Shown piece after piece: positions 17,466-29,318 of a stretch of DNA of 64,000 nt. The DNA is taken from assembly GCF_002220095.1 (NCBI RefSeq), contig NZ_CP022372.1, positions 3,320,501 to 3,384,500 on the forward strand, in the 5' to 3' direction. Made by a program: the position numbers and the translations under genes. The first letter of the stretch is position 1, and each line of letters begins with the position of its first letter. The notes under the pieces are model-generated. The model was given only the letters and a program-made list of their open reading frames with translations. It made no database searches and was not told where the DNA came from. This stretch comes from Bosea sp. AS-1. Its GTDB lineage: Bacteria > Pseudomonadota > Alphaproteobacteria > Rhizobiales > Beijerinckiaceae.

Positions 17466-18697
17466 GCGACGGCCCTGAGGAAGGTCTCAGCGTCCGCGTT
17501 GCGACCTCGCTCAAGGCCGTTCCTGCCGGCGCCTGGAACGCCTGCGCCAACCCGCACGCCCTGCAGGACGCCCTCGCGGCGCCCTGCCCCCCGGGTGACG
17601 ATAGCGGTATCGACCGCGACAACCCCTTCGTCAGCCATGAATTCCTGCTGGCGCTCGAAGAGAGCCGCTGCATCGGCGGGCGCAGCGGCTGGTCGCCGGC
17701 CTACCTCATGGTCGAGGACGAGACCGGGCAGATCCTCGCAGCCGCGCCCAGCTTCTTCAAGAGCCACAGCCAGGGCGAATATGTCTTCGACCATGGCTGG
17801 GCCGATGCCTATGAGCGCGCCGGCGGACGCTACTATCCGAAACTTCAGGTCGCCGCCCCCTTCACGCCCGCGACCGGCCCGCGGCTGCTGGTGGCCGATA
17901 CGCCGCGCGCCGACGAGGCACGGGCGGCGCTGATCGCCGGGCTGGAGGCGCTGCGGGCGCAGACACAGTCCTCCTCCGTCCATGTCACCTTCGCGCAGGA
18001 ACCCGACATCGCGGCGCTGAAGCAGGCCGGCTATCTCGAGCGCAACGACCTCCAGTTCCATTGGCAGAACGAAGGTTTTGGCAGCTACGACGATTTCCTC
18101 GCGACCCTGGCCTCGCGCAAGCGCAAGGCTCTGAAGCGCGAACGGCGCGAGGCGCTCTCTGCCGGCATCACCGTCGAGGCCTTGTCGGGCCGCGAGCTGA
18201 CGGAGGCCGTCTGGGACGATTTCTACGGCTTCTACCAGGACACCGGCTCGCGCAAATGGGGCCGCCCCTATCTCAACCGCGAGTTCTTCTCCCGCGTCGG
18301 CGCGGCGATGGGCGAGCGGATCGTGCTGATGATGGCGCGGCGCGCCGGGCGCTATATCGCCGGAGCGATCAACTTCCGCGGCGCCAATACGCTCTATGGC
18401 CGCAACTGGGGCTGCATTGAGGACCATCCCTTCCTGCATTTCGAAGTCTGCTACCATCAGGCTATCGACTATGCGATCGCGCATGGCCTCTCCCGGGTCG
18501 AGGCGGGAGCGCAGGGCGAGCACAAGCTGGCGCGCGGCTATCGGCCGGTCATCACCCGCTCGCTGCATCACATCGCCGATCCGGGCCTCAGCCGGCCCGT
18601 CGCCAACTATCTGGCGCAGGAGCGCGCGCAGATCGCCGACGCACAGGCAGCGCTGGAAGCCGAAGGCCCGTTCCGGAAGACCGACAATGACGACTGA
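17462..18697 (+). CDS. DUF482/FemAB-like GNAT-fold acyltransferase
   Basis: A 411-aa protein of the DUF482 family, often labelled peptidoglycan biosynthesis/recognition or GNAT N-acetyltransferase. Typical segments are NPFVSHEFLLALEES, YVFDHGWADAYERAGG and YYPKLQVAAPFTP, then FRGANTLYGRNWGC and VEAGAQGEHKLARGY. It starts at a TTG that overlaps the GDPD stop (TTGA), so the usual ATG is absent. The fold is related to FemABX aminoacyltransferases; the substrate is unknown. It overlaps the next gene by 11 bases, continuing the compact operon. Confidence 0.85.
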   Translation: MSDGPEEGLSVRVATSLKAVPAGAWNACANPHALQDALAAPCPPGDDSGIDRDNPFVSHEFLLALEESRCIGGRSGWSPAYLMVEDETGQILAAAPSFFKSHSQGEYVFDHGWADAYERAGGRYYPKLQVAAPFTPATGPRLLVADTPRADEARAALIAGLEALRAQTQSSSVHVTFAQEPDIAALKQAGYLERNDLQFHWQNEGFGSYDDFLATLASRKRKALKRERREALSAGITVEALSGRELTEAVWDDFYGFYQDTGSRKWGRPYLNREFFSRVGAAMGERIVLMMARRAGRYIAGAINFRGANTLYGRNWGCIEDHPFLHFEVCYHQAIDYAIAHGLSRVEAGAQGEHKLARGYRPVITRSLHHIADPGLSRPVANYLAQERAQIADAQAALEAEGPFRKTDNDD

Positions 18698-19463
18698 GAC
18701 AGCGCGCGCGGCCCGGCCGAATACGCTCGCCTTCTGCACCGACGCCGAACTCGGCTACCGACGCAGCCTGACCGATTTCTCCGAGCCGCTGGCGCTCGAC
18801 GAGAGCTACCGGCTGGCCCATCTGCCGCTGGTGGCGCCGGATCATCCGCGCGTGATCCCGCGGCGCGAGGGCAAGCCCTATGAGATGGGGCGGCATCCGC
18901 GCATCTTCTCGCTGGTGCTGCCGGTGGACGACACCGACTTGCAAGCCTCTCCGGCGTTTCGTGAGCTGGAAGCGGCTCTGAAGATCTCGCCCTTCGCCGG
19001 CAAGATCGCCTGGAACGTGCTGCCCAGGCGCCGCGACAAGCTGCATGCGACGATCTGCGGTTCGCTCGGCACCGACAACGCGCCCGCCATCGCTCCGGAA
19101 GTCCGGCATGGGCTGGCGCAGATCGGTCCTGTGACGGTCGAGCTGCGCGGATTATTCTCCGGCAACGTCAACCGTGGCCGGCTCTATCTCGCCGTCTACC
19201 CGGAAAGGCGCGGCGAAACCAATCCGCTGCAAGCCATCCAGGCCGCTTTCGGTCGGCCGCCCAGCGATCTCTGGCTCGTCGGGCTCTACAACCTGACCGA
19301 CGACCTCGACGCGACCGAGACGGCGGCGCTGGCCGCCCTCGTCCGGCGCTGGTGGAACGTGCCGCTGCTGCGCTTCACCGCGCGCGAGCTCTGGCTGCTC
19401 GGCGCCGACGACGACCTCGTGTTCGACTCGGAGGTCGCCGAGCGCCTCCCGCTCGGCGGCTGA
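18687..19463 (+). CDS. Conserved hypothetical protein, possibly 2H-phosphoesterase-like
   Basis: This 258-aa cytoplasmic protein contains KLHATICGSL near residue 116, which fits the first HxT motif of the 2H phosphoesterase (LigT) superfamily. A second HxT is not evident: the corresponding strand reads GRLYLAVYPE. If it belongs to the superfamily it has lost one catalytic His. There are no membrane segments or signal. It is the last gene of the tightly packed run starting at the Rid gene, so it may share a function with the GNAT-like protein. Confidence 0.55.
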   Translation: MTTETARAARPNTLAFCTDAELGYRRSLTDFSEPLALDESYRLAHLPLVAPDHPRVIPRREGKPYEMGRHPRIFSLVLPVDDTDLQASPAFRELEAALKISPFAGKIAWNVLPRRRDKLHATICGSLGTDNAPAIAPEVRHGLAQIGPVTVELRGLFSGNVNRGRLYLAVYPERRGETNPLQAIQAAFGRPPSDLWLVGLYNLTDDLDATETAALAALVRRWWNVPLLRFTARELWLLGADDDLVFDSEVAERLPLGG

Positions 19464-19550
19464 CGCAGGCGCGGTCGGGCCAACGGCCTTGACGCCCCCG
19501 CGGCCGGGCCACAGGTTGCATCCCTCCTGTTCGAACCAGCCGGACCCGCC

Positions 19551-19979
19551 ATGAGCGCCTACGACCCGTCCAATGTCTTCGCCAAGATCCTGCGCGGCGA
19601 ATTGCCCTCCCAGACCGTCTACGAGGACGCCGAGACGCTCGCGATCATGGACATCATGCCGCGCGCCGACGGCCATGTGCTCGTGATCCCGAAGGCGCCT
19701 TGCCGCAACCTCTTCGACGCCCCGCCCGAAGCGCTGAAGGCCGTCGCGCTGACGACGCAGAAGCTCGGTCGCGCCGTCACTGCCGCCTTCGCCGCGGACG
19801 GCCTGACCATCCAGCAGTTCAACGAACCGGCCGGCGGGCAAGTGGTGTTCCACCTGCACGTCCATGTCATGCCGCGCTTCGAGGGCGTGGCGCTGCGGCC
19901 GCATACCGGCGCGATGGAAAAGCCGGAGGTCCTCGCCGCCAACGCCGAAAAGATTCGGGCCGCTCTGAAAAATTCCTGA
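19551..19979 (+). CDS. HIT family nucleotide-binding protein
   Basis: A 142-aa histidine-triad protein. The triad is HLHVHVMPRFEG near residue 103, and the N-terminal part has FAKILRGELPSQTVYED and DIMPRADGHVLVIPK, the HinT/HIT pattern. These proteins hydrolyse nucleotide phosphoramidates or dinucleoside polyphosphates. The N-terminal FAKIL and GHVLVIPK place it with bacterial Hit rather than FHIT. It follows the previous operon after 87 bases and precedes the ECF41-type promoter. Confidence 0.92.
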   Translation: MSAYDPSNVFAKILRGELPSQTVYEDAETLAIMDIMPRADGHVLVIPKAPCRNLFDAPPEALKAVALTTQKLGRAVTAAFAADGLTIQQFNEPAGGQVVFHLHVHVMPRFEGVALRPHTGAMEKPEVLAANAEKIRAALKNS

Positions 19980-19985
19980 GGAGCG

Positions 19986-20012
19986 TGTCACAGAGGCGTG
20001 GGCTGCCTCGTC
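19986..20012 (+). promoter_or_regulatory. ECF41-type sigma-factor promoter
   Basis: TGTCACA at 19986 and CGTC at 20009 are separated by 16 bases. These are the -35 and -10 elements described for ECF41 sigma factors. The promoter lies about 28 bases before the first AhpD-like gene, and an ECF41 sigma gene is the third gene downstream, so this is probably its autoregulated target. Neither the second AhpD-like gene nor the sigma gene has a copy of its own. Confidence 0.8.
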
Positions 20013-20040
20013 TTGTCTTCATCAACCGATGGAGAAGACC

Positions 20041-20505
20041 ATGAGCCAACGCCTCAACGCCTTCCAGGTCGCGCCCGGCGCGATCGACGCGATGCGGAAG
20101 ACGCAGGACTACGTCAACGAATGCGGGCTGGAGCACAGCCTGCTGGAGCTCGTGAAGATGCGGGCCTCGCAGATCAATGCCTGCGCCTATTGTCTGCACA
20201 TGCATGCCGCCGACGCCCGCAAGGCCGGCGAGAGCGAGGCCCGGCTCTATCTGCTCGACGCCTGGCATGAATCGGAACTCTACACCCCACGCGAGCGCGC
20301 CGCCCTCGGTTGGACAGAGGCGCTGACCCGCCTCTCGCAAGGCGCTCCGAGCGACGAGGCCTTCGCGGAGCTGCGGGCCCATTTCAGCGAGAAGGAATGC
20401 GTCGACCTTTCCCTCGCCATCGGTGCCATCAACAGCTGGAACCGCATCAATGCCGGGTTCCGTACGCGCCACCCGGCCGACAAGCCGGCGAAGGCCGCCG
20501 CCTGA
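20041..20505 (+). CDS. Carboxymuconolactone-decarboxylase (AhpD-like) family protein, first copy
   Basis: A 154-aa all-helical AhpD-like protein. The redox and proton-relay motif is NACAYCLHMHAADARKAG near residue 57 (CxxC plus His), as in alkylhydroperoxidase-like CMD proteins. It likely reduces peroxides or quinone-like compounds using the Cys pair; the true substrate is unknown. GGAGAA lies 7 bases before the chosen ATG. It is the first gene after the ECF41-type promoter and has a close paralogue 73 bases downstream. Confidence 0.9.
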   Translation: MSQRLNAFQVAPGAIDAMRKTQDYVNECGLEHSLLELVKMRASQINACAYCLHMHAADARKAGESEARLYLLDAWHESELYTPRERAALGWTEALTRLSQGAPSDEAFAELRAHFSEKECVDLSLAIGAINSWNRINAGFRTRHPADKPAKAAA

Positions 20506-20578
20506 CGCAGGAACCTTGACCCGCCCGGCCGGCGAGCCGAACCTGCCGCCCGGGAACCGCATGACAGCGAGAACCGCC

Positions 20579-21046
20579 ATGAGCAAACGTATCAACCCCT
20601 ATACTGTCGCCCCCGATGCCCTGAAGCCGATGATGGCGCTCGAAGAATCGGTCGCGAATTCCGGCCTCGAGCACAGCCTGATCGAGCTCGTGAAGATGCG
20701 CGCCTCCCAGATCAATGGCTGCGCCTATTGCCTGCACATGCACTCTGCCGACGCCCGCAAGGCCGGCGAGAGCGAGGCTCGCCTCTATCTCCTGAACGCC
20801 TGGCACGAATCGGAGCTCTACACGCCGCGTGAACGCGCCGCGCTCGCCTGGACCGAGGCGCTGACGCTGGTTTCGCAGACCCATGCGCCGGACGCCGATT
20901 ATGAAGAAGCCTTGCGCCATTTCAGCCCGGAGGAGCTGGTCAAGCTCACCCTGCTGATCGGCGCGATCAATGTCTGGAACCGGATCGCCATCGGGTTCCG
21001 CTCGCACCACCCCAACGACAGGGCGCCCAAGGCCGCAGCCGCCTAA
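20579..21046 (+). CDS. Carboxymuconolactone-decarboxylase (AhpD-like) family protein, second copy
   Basis: A 155-aa paralogue of the gene before it. Long segments are identical, including the stretch around CAYCLHMH and the region ESEARLYLL followed by AWHESELYTPRERAAL, while the N and C termini differ. This points to an old tandem duplication followed by divergence. The CxxC and His are kept, so both copies should be active. An in-frame ATG at 20561 is an alternative start. It is followed after 27 bases by the ECF41 sigma gene. Confidence 0.9.
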   Translation: MSKRINPYTVAPDALKPMMALEESVANSGLEHSLIELVKMRASQINGCAYCLHMHSADARKAGESEARLYLLNAWHESELYTPRERAALAWTEALTLVSQTHAPDADYEEALRHFSPEELVKLTLLIGAINVWNRIAIGFRSHHPNDRAPKAAAA

Positions 21047-21073
21047 CGCCCTGCCGGCGCGCGCCGGAGTTTT

Positions 21074-21973
21074 ATGACGGATATGACCGGCGTCGGCTTC
21101 GAGGCCAACCGACGCTACCTGACCCGCCTCGCCTACCGCATGCTCGGCTCGCTCAGCGACGCCGAGGATGTGGTGCAGGATGCCTGGCTGCGCTGGCACG
21201 CGGCCGGGCCGCAGTCGATTGTCCAGCCGCGCGCCTGGCTCGCGCAGGTGGTGACCCGGCTTTGCCTCGACCTGATGAAATCGGCCCGGCACCGGCGCGA
21301 GGCCTATGTCGGCGGCTGGCTGCCCGAGCCATTGATCGAGCAGATCGGCGCCGCCGAGACCAACGATAACGGGCTCGACGTACCCTATGCGCTGATGCTC
21401 GCCCTCGAACGGCTCTCGCCACTGGAGCGCGCCGCCTTCCTGCTGCACGACATCTTCGACCGCCCCTTCGCCGAGGTTGCGGAAACGCTGGAGCGCAGCG
21501 AGGCGGCCTGCCGGCAGCTCGTCTCGCGAGCGCGCCGCCATGTACAGGAGGACGGTGCCCGGCACACGCTGCAGCCGGAGGAGGCCCGCCACTACGCCAC
21601 CGCTTTCTTCGAAGCCGCGCACAGCACCGATCCGACCGCGCTCAGGCAGCTTCTGGCGCGCGACGCCATTCTTCATACCGATGGCGGCGGCAAGGTCACG
21701 GCCACGCTCAACCCGATCTTCGGCGCCGAAAAGATCGGCCGCTTCTTCTCGGGGCTCGCGCGCAAGCTGCACGAGACTGGGCAGGAAACCAGGCCCTATG
21801 CACCGGTGCTGCTCGACGGCCTGCCGGGTTATCTCAGCCTGGAACGCGGCGATACGATGCAGGCGACCGCGCTCGACATCCGTGACGGCCGGATCGTCGC
21901 GATCTATGTCGTGCGCAACCCGGACAAGCTCGGCCGAGCCCGCGAGCGGCTGATGCAGGCGGCAGCCAGCTAA
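21074..21973 (+). CDS. ECF41-group RNA polymerase sigma factor (SigJ-like)
   Basis: A 299-aa extracytoplasmic-function sigma factor with sigma2 (AYRMLGSLSDAEDVVQDAWLR), sigma4 and a SnoaL-like C-terminal extension. All three signature motifs of the ECF41 group are present: WLPEP between sigma2 and sigma4 (near residue 82), DGGGKV (near 203) and NPDKL (near 281). ECF41 factors have no classical anti-sigma factor; the C-terminal domain controls activity. They are typically linked to carboxymuconolactone decarboxylase, oxidoreductase or epimerase genes, exactly as here. It should recognise the promoter at 19986. Confidence 0.95.
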   Translation: MTDMTGVGFEANRRYLTRLAYRMLGSLSDAEDVVQDAWLRWHAAGPQSIVQPRAWLAQVVTRLCLDLMKSARHRREAYVGGWLPEPLIEQIGAAETNDNGLDVPYALMLALERLSPLERAAFLLHDIFDRPFAEVAETLERSEAACRQLVSRARRHVQEDGARHTLQPEEARHYATAFFEAAHSTDPTALRQLLARDAILHTDGGGKVTATLNPIFGAEKIGRFFSGLARKLHETGQETRPYAPVLLDGLPGYLSLERGDTMQATALDIRDGRIVAIYVVRNPDKLGRARERLMQAAAS

Positions 21974-22332
21974 ACCGGTCCGAACAACCAGGTCCCGCCG
22001 ATCAGCACCGCTTCGGCCGCCAGCACCGCCAGCATCATGCGCCGGCGGTTCACCGCCATGACGGCGACGGCGGCGGCAAGAGCGGCAATCCGCACCAGCA
22101 GGGGCGCATGGGTCAGCGCCCCCGGCGGCGAGACGATGAGCTTGGCGACGATGCCGGCGAGCAGCGCGGTCGCGACGGCGCGAACCCAATCGAGCAGGGC
22201 CGAGTCGGCATCGAGCCCGCGAGCGAAGGCGACGGCGAGCCAGCGCCAGATCTCCGTCGGCAGCACAGCGAAGAGGAAGAGTGCGAGATAGGGCCAGAGC
22301 GGCCCGTCGAGCCAGGCGATGGGCTGGGTCAT
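21970..22332 (-). CDS. azlD: AzlD-family membrane protein
   Basis: A 120-aa small hydrophobic protein with about four transmembrane helices, matching AzlD (IWRWLAVAFARGLDADSALLDWVRAVATALLAG). AzlD pairs with AzlC to export branched-chain amino acids or analogues. The ATGA overlap with azlC shows translational coupling. The 3' end overlaps the convergent ECF41 gene by four bases. Confidence 0.88.
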   Translation of the reverse strand: MTQPIAWLDGPLWPYLALFLFAVLPTEIWRWLAVAFARGLDADSALLDWVRAVATALLAGIVAKLIVSPPGALTHAPLLVRIAALAAAVAVMAVNRRRMMLAVLAAEAVLIGGTWLFGPV

Positions 22333-23051
22333 GCCGCTTTGCGCCTGTAGCCGATCAGGGTGGCGATCGTGCCGGCGACGAGCCCGGCGACGATGAGATC
22401 GAAGCCACCCCCGATGAAGCGTTCGCAGACCGGCGCCAGCAGGAGGCCGAGGATGAGTGCCGCGACGTCGCCACGGTGGCGCAGCCCGGCCGTCAGCGAG
22501 ACGAGAAAGAAAATCGGCGTCAGCGCGAGCAGGCCGGCGGCAAAGGCGATCGGCAGCGCGCCGAGCAGGTAATAGCCCGCAAAGGTGCCGATTGCGCTGA
22601 CCGCCATGCAGGTGCCGGCGAAGGCGATGAAATAGGCGACGCGCTGGTGCACCGGCACTGCCGGCAGACGCCGCAACCCCTCTGTCCAGGCGGTGACGGC
22701 GACGAAATGCGCGCAGAGGAGCTGCTGCCAGAGGCTCTGGCCCGGGCGGCGCAGCAGCGGCAGGATCGCGACCGTCATCGGCAGGAAGCGCAGTGACGCA
22801 AAGGCGATGGCGATGGCAATCGCGCTCCAGGCCGCCCCCGCCGCGATCGAAGCGAAGAAGAGCACCTGCGATGGGCCGGCCCAGACGAGAATGGTGGAAA
22901 GAACCGCGCTGCCGACCGGATAGCCGACATCATGTGCCAGCGAGCCGATGCCGACGAGGCCGAAGCCGACGATCCAGGCCGGCAGCGACAATGCATCGCG
23001 TATGCCGGCAAGCGCGACACGCTGCCAGCCCCAGTCTGCGGAGACGCTCAT
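22329..23051 (-). CDS. azlC: AzlC-family amino-acid exporter subunit
   Basis: A 240-aa membrane protein with about 6-7 helices of the AzlC family, the large subunit of branched-chain amino acid exporters (BrnFE/AzlCD type). Typical are GIRDALSLPAWIVGFGLVGIG, WAGPSQVLFF and LRFLPMTVAILPLLR. The ATG at 23051 matches family starts; an in-frame ATG at 23096 would add 15 residues. It forms an operon with azlD. Substrate is inferred from the family. Confidence 0.88.
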   Translation of the reverse strand: MSVSADWGWQRVALAGIRDALSLPAWIVGFGLVGIGSLAHDVGYPVGSAVLSTILVWAGPSQVLFFASIAAGAAWSAIAIAIAFASLRFLPMTVAILPLLRRPGQSLWQQLLCAHFVAVTAWTEGLRRLPAVPVHQRVAYFIAFAGTCMAVSAIGTFAGYYLLGALPIAFAAGLLALTPIFFLVSLTAGLRHRGDVAALILGLLLAPVCERFIGGGFDLIVAGLVAGTIATLIGYRRKAA

Positions 23052-23213
23052 GCGATCATCGGGAGATAGGCTCGGCGGGTTGAGGCCCCGGCGCATCCGG
23101 AACCCTCTCCTCTATCGTCCATGCAGCCGACGCTCGCCAAGCCGGAACGGAGACTGCCAGCCTTGCGGCTGCCGCAGGGCCGGAGCGGCCAGAGCCGTTC
23201 GGCCCTTGCCTGG

Positions 23214-23501
23214 TCAGCCCTTGCCCTTCAGCGCTATGCCGATCAGCTCGTTGCCGAAGTCGATCAGCTCCTTGGGGATGCCGCCGAACGCCTGGATGCC
23301 GAGATAGATCAGGTAGATGATGGCCGGGACGAGGATCCAGCCCAGCACCTCCTCGAAGATGATGCGCCGCCGCCGGCGGCGGCTGCGCTTCTCGAACCAG
23401 CCGAGCTTTTCCTTCTGCGGCCGCGCGGGCGCGGCGGCAGCTTCGGTCGCGACCTCGCCGGTCTCGGCGGCGAGCGTCGCAGTCTTGCGTTTGAACAACA
23501 C
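23214..23501 (-). CDS. Single-helix membrane protein downstream of clpA, hypothetical
   Basis: A 95-aa protein with an Ala-rich N-terminus, a very basic patch (RSRRRRRR near residue 40) and one transmembrane helix (VLGWILVPAIIYLIYLGIQAFGG, near 53-75). The basic patch before the helix predicts the N-terminus inside. It starts at a GTG 4 bases after the clpA stop, so it is probably co-transcribed with clpA. No family is recognised. Confidence 0.6.
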   Translation of the reverse strand: MLFKRKTATLAAETGEVATEAAAAPARPQKEKLGWFEKRSRRRRRRIIFEEVLGWILVPAIIYLIYLGIQAFGGIPKELIDFGNELIGIALKGKG

Positions 23502-23505
23502 GGTC

Positions 23506-26043
<2,538 letters not shown>

Positions 26044-26089
26044 GGGGCGCGCTCCTATCTGTTTCGGGGGTATTCGTGACGGCCCAAGG

Positions 26090-26431
26090 CTATTTTTTCT
26101 CCATCACGCATTGCAGCGGGTGCATGTGCTTGCGCGCCAGATCCATGACGAGAGTGACCTTGGTTTCGGCGACCTCATAGGTGAAGACACCGCATTCGCC
26201 GACGCCGTTCTGATGCACATGCATCATGATCCGCGTCGCTTCGGCGCGATCCTTGTTGAAGAACCGCTCCAGGACATGAACGACGAACTCCATGGGGGTG
26301 TAGTCGTCATTCAAAAGCAGGACACGGTAGAGATTGGGCTTGCGCGTGCGGGTGCGGGTCAGCACCGCCGTGCCCGTGCCCTCCTTGCCGCCGTCGGCCG
26401 GCGGCCCGGCCCGCTTTGGACGATCAGCCAT
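26090..26431 (-). CDS. clpS: ClpS adaptor protein
   Basis: A 113-aa adaptor that delivers N-end-rule substrates to ClpA. Family features are [20 protein letters not shown] near residue 36, with the Asn-Asp of the substrate pocket, and [10 protein letters not shown] with [12 protein letters not shown] at the end. The ATG at 26431 gives the normal length; the frame is open further upstream. It is the first gene of the clpS-clpA unit and is divergent from kdsA. Confidence 0.95.
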   Translation of the reverse strand: MADRPKRAGPPADGGKEGTGTAVLTRTRTRKPNLYRVLLLNDDYTPMEFVVHVLERFFNKDRAEATRIMMHVHQNGVGECGVFTYEVAETKVTLVMDLARKHMHPLQCVMEKK

Positions 26432-26755
26432 GCCGATCGTCGTCGCGATGCCATACGGGTGTGCCGATATCTCCGGCGCCATTCCGATCCGCATCGCTGT
26501 GCCCTGGCCTGCCTCGATCATATCCGCCCGCGCCGTATCCAACCGATCCTGCGTTCCCGTCCAAGATAGTACCTCGCCATCGAATTTACAGACCTCGTTC
26601 CCGCTTCGCCAGCCCGTTGCGCTCCGGCCAGGACAGTTCTGCACCGCACGGGCCGCGACTTGACCGAGACAGGCGAGCCGCCATATGCCCGGCAGCCGCC
26701 CCGAAGACTTGACCGCGAGGGCTCGGCCGCGAGGCCCTGCCGCGAAGGATCCGCC
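26432..26755. other. Divergent intergenic region between clpS and kdsA (about 320 bases)
   Basis: No gene is supported. It should contain divergent promoters for clpS-clpA and kdsA. A CTATCT near 26565 on the minus strand may be a -10 element but has no good -35. A GAAGGA ribosome binding site lies just before kdsA. Nothing else stands out. Confidence 0.45.
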
Positions 26756-27625
26756 ATGACCCCGAACGCCATCGTCACCATTGGCGAGGATCTCGCCCGG
26801 CCCGTGCGCTTCGGGAACCATTTGCCCCTGTCCGTGATCGCCGGCCCCTGCCAGATGGAGAGCCGCGACCACGCGCTCGAATGTGCGCTGGCGCTCAAGG
26901 AGATCGCCTCGGCGCTGAAGGTCGGGCTCGTCTTCAAGACCTCCTTCGACAAGGCGAACCGCACCAGCGTGAAAGGTGCGCGCGGCATGGGGCTGGAAGC
27001 AGCACTACCCGTCTTCGCCGAAATCCGCGAGCGCACCGGCCTGCCCGTGCTGACCGACGTGCATGATGCGAACCAGTGCGCGCCCGTCGCCGAAGTGGTC
27101 GACGTGCTGCAGATCCCCGCCTTCCTCTGCCGCCAGACCGACCTGCTCGTCGCGGCGGCAAGGACCGGCCGTGTCGTGAACGTCAAGAAGGGCCAGTTCC
27201 TGGCGCCCTGGGACATGGTCAACGTCGCCGCCAAGGTGACCGAGAGCGGCAATGCCAACGTGATGCTGACCGAGCGCGGCGCCTCCTTCGGCTACAACAC
27301 GCTCGTCACCGACATGCGGGCGCTGCCGATCATGGCCGAGATCGGCGCGCCGGTGATCTTCGACGCCACCCATTCGGTGCAGCAGCCGGGCGGCAAGGGC
27401 TCCTCCACCGGCGGCCAGCGCGAATTCGTGCCGGTGCTGTCCCGCGCCGCGGTCGCGGTCGGCGTCGCCGGCGTCTTCATCGAGACCCACCCCGATCCCG
27501 ACAAGGCTCCGTCCGACGGCCCCAACATGGTGCCGCTCGCCGAATTCCAGGGCCTGATCGCCGAGCTGCAGGCCTTCGATCGTCTCGCCAAGGGCAATCC
27601 GGCACCCAACGTCGCCTATGTCTGA
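26756..27625 (+). CDS. kdsA: 3-deoxy-8-phosphooctulonate synthase (KDO-8-P synthase)
   Basis: A 289-aa TIM-barrel aldolase that condenses phosphoenolpyruvate with arabinose 5-phosphate to KDO-8-P for lipopolysaccharide core synthesis. Motifs are [16 protein letters not shown] near residue 24, [30 protein letters not shown] and [12 protein letters not shown]. The first strand motif has Cys (AGPCQMES), whose role as a metal site in some KdsA enzymes cannot be settled by eye. The ATG at 26756 follows GAAGGA. It overlaps the MFS gene by 8 bases. Confidence 0.95.
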   Translation: MTPNAIVTIGEDLARPVRFGNHLPLSVIAGPCQMESRDHALECALALKEIASALKVGLVFKTSFDKANRTSVKGARGMGLEAALPVFAEIRERTGLPVLTDVHDANQCAPVAEVVDVLQIPAFLCRQTDLLVAAARTGRVVNVKKGQFLAPWDMVNVAAKVTESGNANVMLTERGASFGYNTLVTDMRALPIMAEIGAPVIFDATHSVQQPGGKGSSTGGQREFVPVLSRAAVAVGVAGVFIETHPDPDKAPSDGPNMVPLAEFQGLIAELQAFDRLAKGNPAPNVAYV

Positions 27626-28814
27626 ACCGAAGGCCGCGGCCGGAGACAATCTCGGCGCGCTGATCCCGGTCCTCGGGCTTTGCGGCTTCGCCTCGACCTT
27701 CACCATGCGGCTGATCGACCCGCTGGTGCCGACGCTCGCGGCCGAATTCGGCCAGAGCGTCCATCAGATCGCCTTCCTGGTGACGGCCTTTTCGGGCTGC
27801 TACGCCCTCGGGCAGCCCTTCCTCGGGCCGATTGCCGATGCGGTCGGCAAGCTGCGCAGCATCTCGACCTGCCTGGCCCTGCTCGGCGTGCTCTCGGCGC
27901 TTGCCGCCTTCGCCACCGATTTCTGGGTGCTGCTGGTCTTGCGCGCCCTCGGCGGCGTGATGGCCGGCGGCGTCATCCCGGCGGCGATGGCGGCGATCGG
28001 CGATCGCGCTCCGATGGCCGAGCGCCAGATCATGCTTGGGCGCTTCCTCGTCATCATGATCATCGGCCAGATGGCGGGAGCCGCCTTCTCGGGCGTCGTC
28101 GCCGACCATATCGGCTGGCGCGCCGTGCTCGGCACGGCGGCTCTGCTGGCGATCGGCGGCGCCGTGCTCGTGCGGCTCGTCCTGAAGCCGCGCCCAAACG
28201 CCGACCGGCCGCCGCTCAGCCTCGCGGGAGCGCTGGGAAGCTATCGCGCCGTCTTCGCCAACCCGCGCAGCAAGCTGCTCTATCTTCTGGTGATGCTGGA
28301 AGGGGCAATGGTCTTCGGTCTGCCGCCTTTCGTCGCCGCGATCCTGCACGAGCGTTCCGGCGTCGGCTCCTCGGAGGCCGGCCTCGCAATCGGCGCAATG
28401 GGGCTGGGCGGGCTGGTCTATGGCGTGCTGACGCGCATCCTGGTCCAGCGTGTCGGGCCGTCGCAGATGATGCGGCTCGGCGGCATCGGCATGGGCGTCG
28501 GCTATGGCCTGTTCATCATCCCCGGCCCCTGGTGGAGCGCCATCGGTGTCTTTCTGCTGATCGGCTTCGGCTTCTTCCTGCTGCACGGCACCTTCCAGGC
28601 CCAGGCGACGGAACTCGCGCCAACGGCGCGCGGCTCGGCCATGGCGCTGTTCGCCTGCTTCTTCTTCATGGGCCACGCCACCGGGCCGCTCGTCCTGGGC
28701 ACGCTCCTGAACGCGCTCGGCACCTCGGGCGCCCTCGCGATCTTCGGCGTCGGCATCGGCCTGCTCGGGCTGCTGACACCGAAGCTGCTGCCGCCCTTGG
28801 GTTCGCGGACCTGA
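27618..28814 (+). CDS. MFS transporter
   Basis: A 398-aa, 12-helix major facilitator protein. The loop 2-3 signature is present as [15 protein letters not shown], and [21 protein letters not shown] covers helix 4. Topology resembles drug-efflux or arabinose-efflux-type permeases, but the substrate is not predictable. It starts within the last codons of kdsA, so the two are coupled although no functional link is obvious. Confidence 0.87.
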   Translation: MSEPKAAAGDNLGALIPVLGLCGFASTFTMRLIDPLVPTLAAEFGQSVHQIAFLVTAFSGCYALGQPFLGPIADAVGKLRSISTCLALLGVLSALAAFATDFWVLLVLRALGGVMAGGVIPAAMAAIGDRAPMAERQIMLGRFLVIMIIGQMAGAAFSGVVADHIGWRAVLGTAALLAIGGAVLVRLVLKPRPNADRPPLSLAGALGSYRAVFANPRSKLLYLLVMLEGAMVFGLPPFVAAILHERSGVGSSEAGLAIGAMGLGGLVYGVLTRILVQRVGPSQMMRLGGIGMGVGYGLFIIPGPWWSAIGVFLLIGFGFFLLHGTFQAQATELAPTARGSAMALFACFFFMGHATGPLVLGTLLNALGTSGALAIFGVGIGLLGLLTPKLLPPLGSRT

Positions 28815-28852
28815 AGCCAAAACGCGGCGGTCAGGAACCGCCGCGTTCAAGG
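28815..28852 (-). terminator. Intrinsic terminator of queF
   Basis: An 11-bp perfect stem (AACGCGGCGGT with ACCGCCGCGTT, 28821-28847) lies between the convergent MFS and queF genes. Read on the minus strand it is followed by TTTTGG, so it mainly serves queF; on the plus strand the T-run is missing. Confidence 0.75.
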
Positions 28853-28862
28853 GGGGCAGCCC

Positions 28863-29318
28863 TCAGCGCCCGCGATAGGGCGCGACGCCCTGATCAGGCA
28901 ACCAGAGCCCCTTGGGCGGCTCGCCCGTCTGCCAGAACACATCGATCGGAATGCCGCCGCGCGGATACCAGTAGCCGCCGATGCGGAACCACTCCGGCTC
29001 CAGCAGTTCGACCAGCTTCTTACCGATGCCGACGGTGCAGTCCTCGTGGAAGGCGCCGTGGTTGCGGAACGAGGCGAGATAGAGCTTGAGCGACTTCGAC
29101 TCCACCAGCCACTGGCCCGGCAGATAGTCGATGACGAGGATGCCGAAATCGGGCTGACCCGTCACGGGACAGATCGAGGTGAATTCCGGGCAGGTGAAGC
29201 GGGCGAGATAGCTGGTGCCGGCATGCGGATTGGGCACGCGGTCGAGGCGCGCTTCCTCCGGAGAGGCCGGCAGCGCGCTGGCCTGCCCGAGTTGCAAGGT
29301 CGAGGCGTCGATGGACAT
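28863..29318 (-). CDS. queF: NADPH-dependent 7-cyano-7-deazaguanine reductase
   Basis: A 151-aa unimodular (YkvM-type) QueF that reduces preQ0 to preQ1 in queuosine biosynthesis. The catalytic Cys lies in [17 protein letters not shown] near residue 50, and the NADPH motif is [20 protein letters not shown] near residue 73. The length matches the short form. It stands alone here; tgt, the enzyme that inserts preQ1 into tRNA, lies 5 kb away on the same strand. No preQ1 riboswitch is evident upstream. Confidence 0.95.
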   Translation of the reverse strand: MSIDASTLQLGQASALPASPEEARLDRVPNPHAGTSYLARFTCPEFTSICPVTGQPDFGILVIDYLPGQWLVESKSLKLYLASFRNHGAFHEDCTVGIGKKLVELLEPEWFRIGGYWYPRGGIPIDVFWQTGEPPKGLWLPDQGVAPYRGR

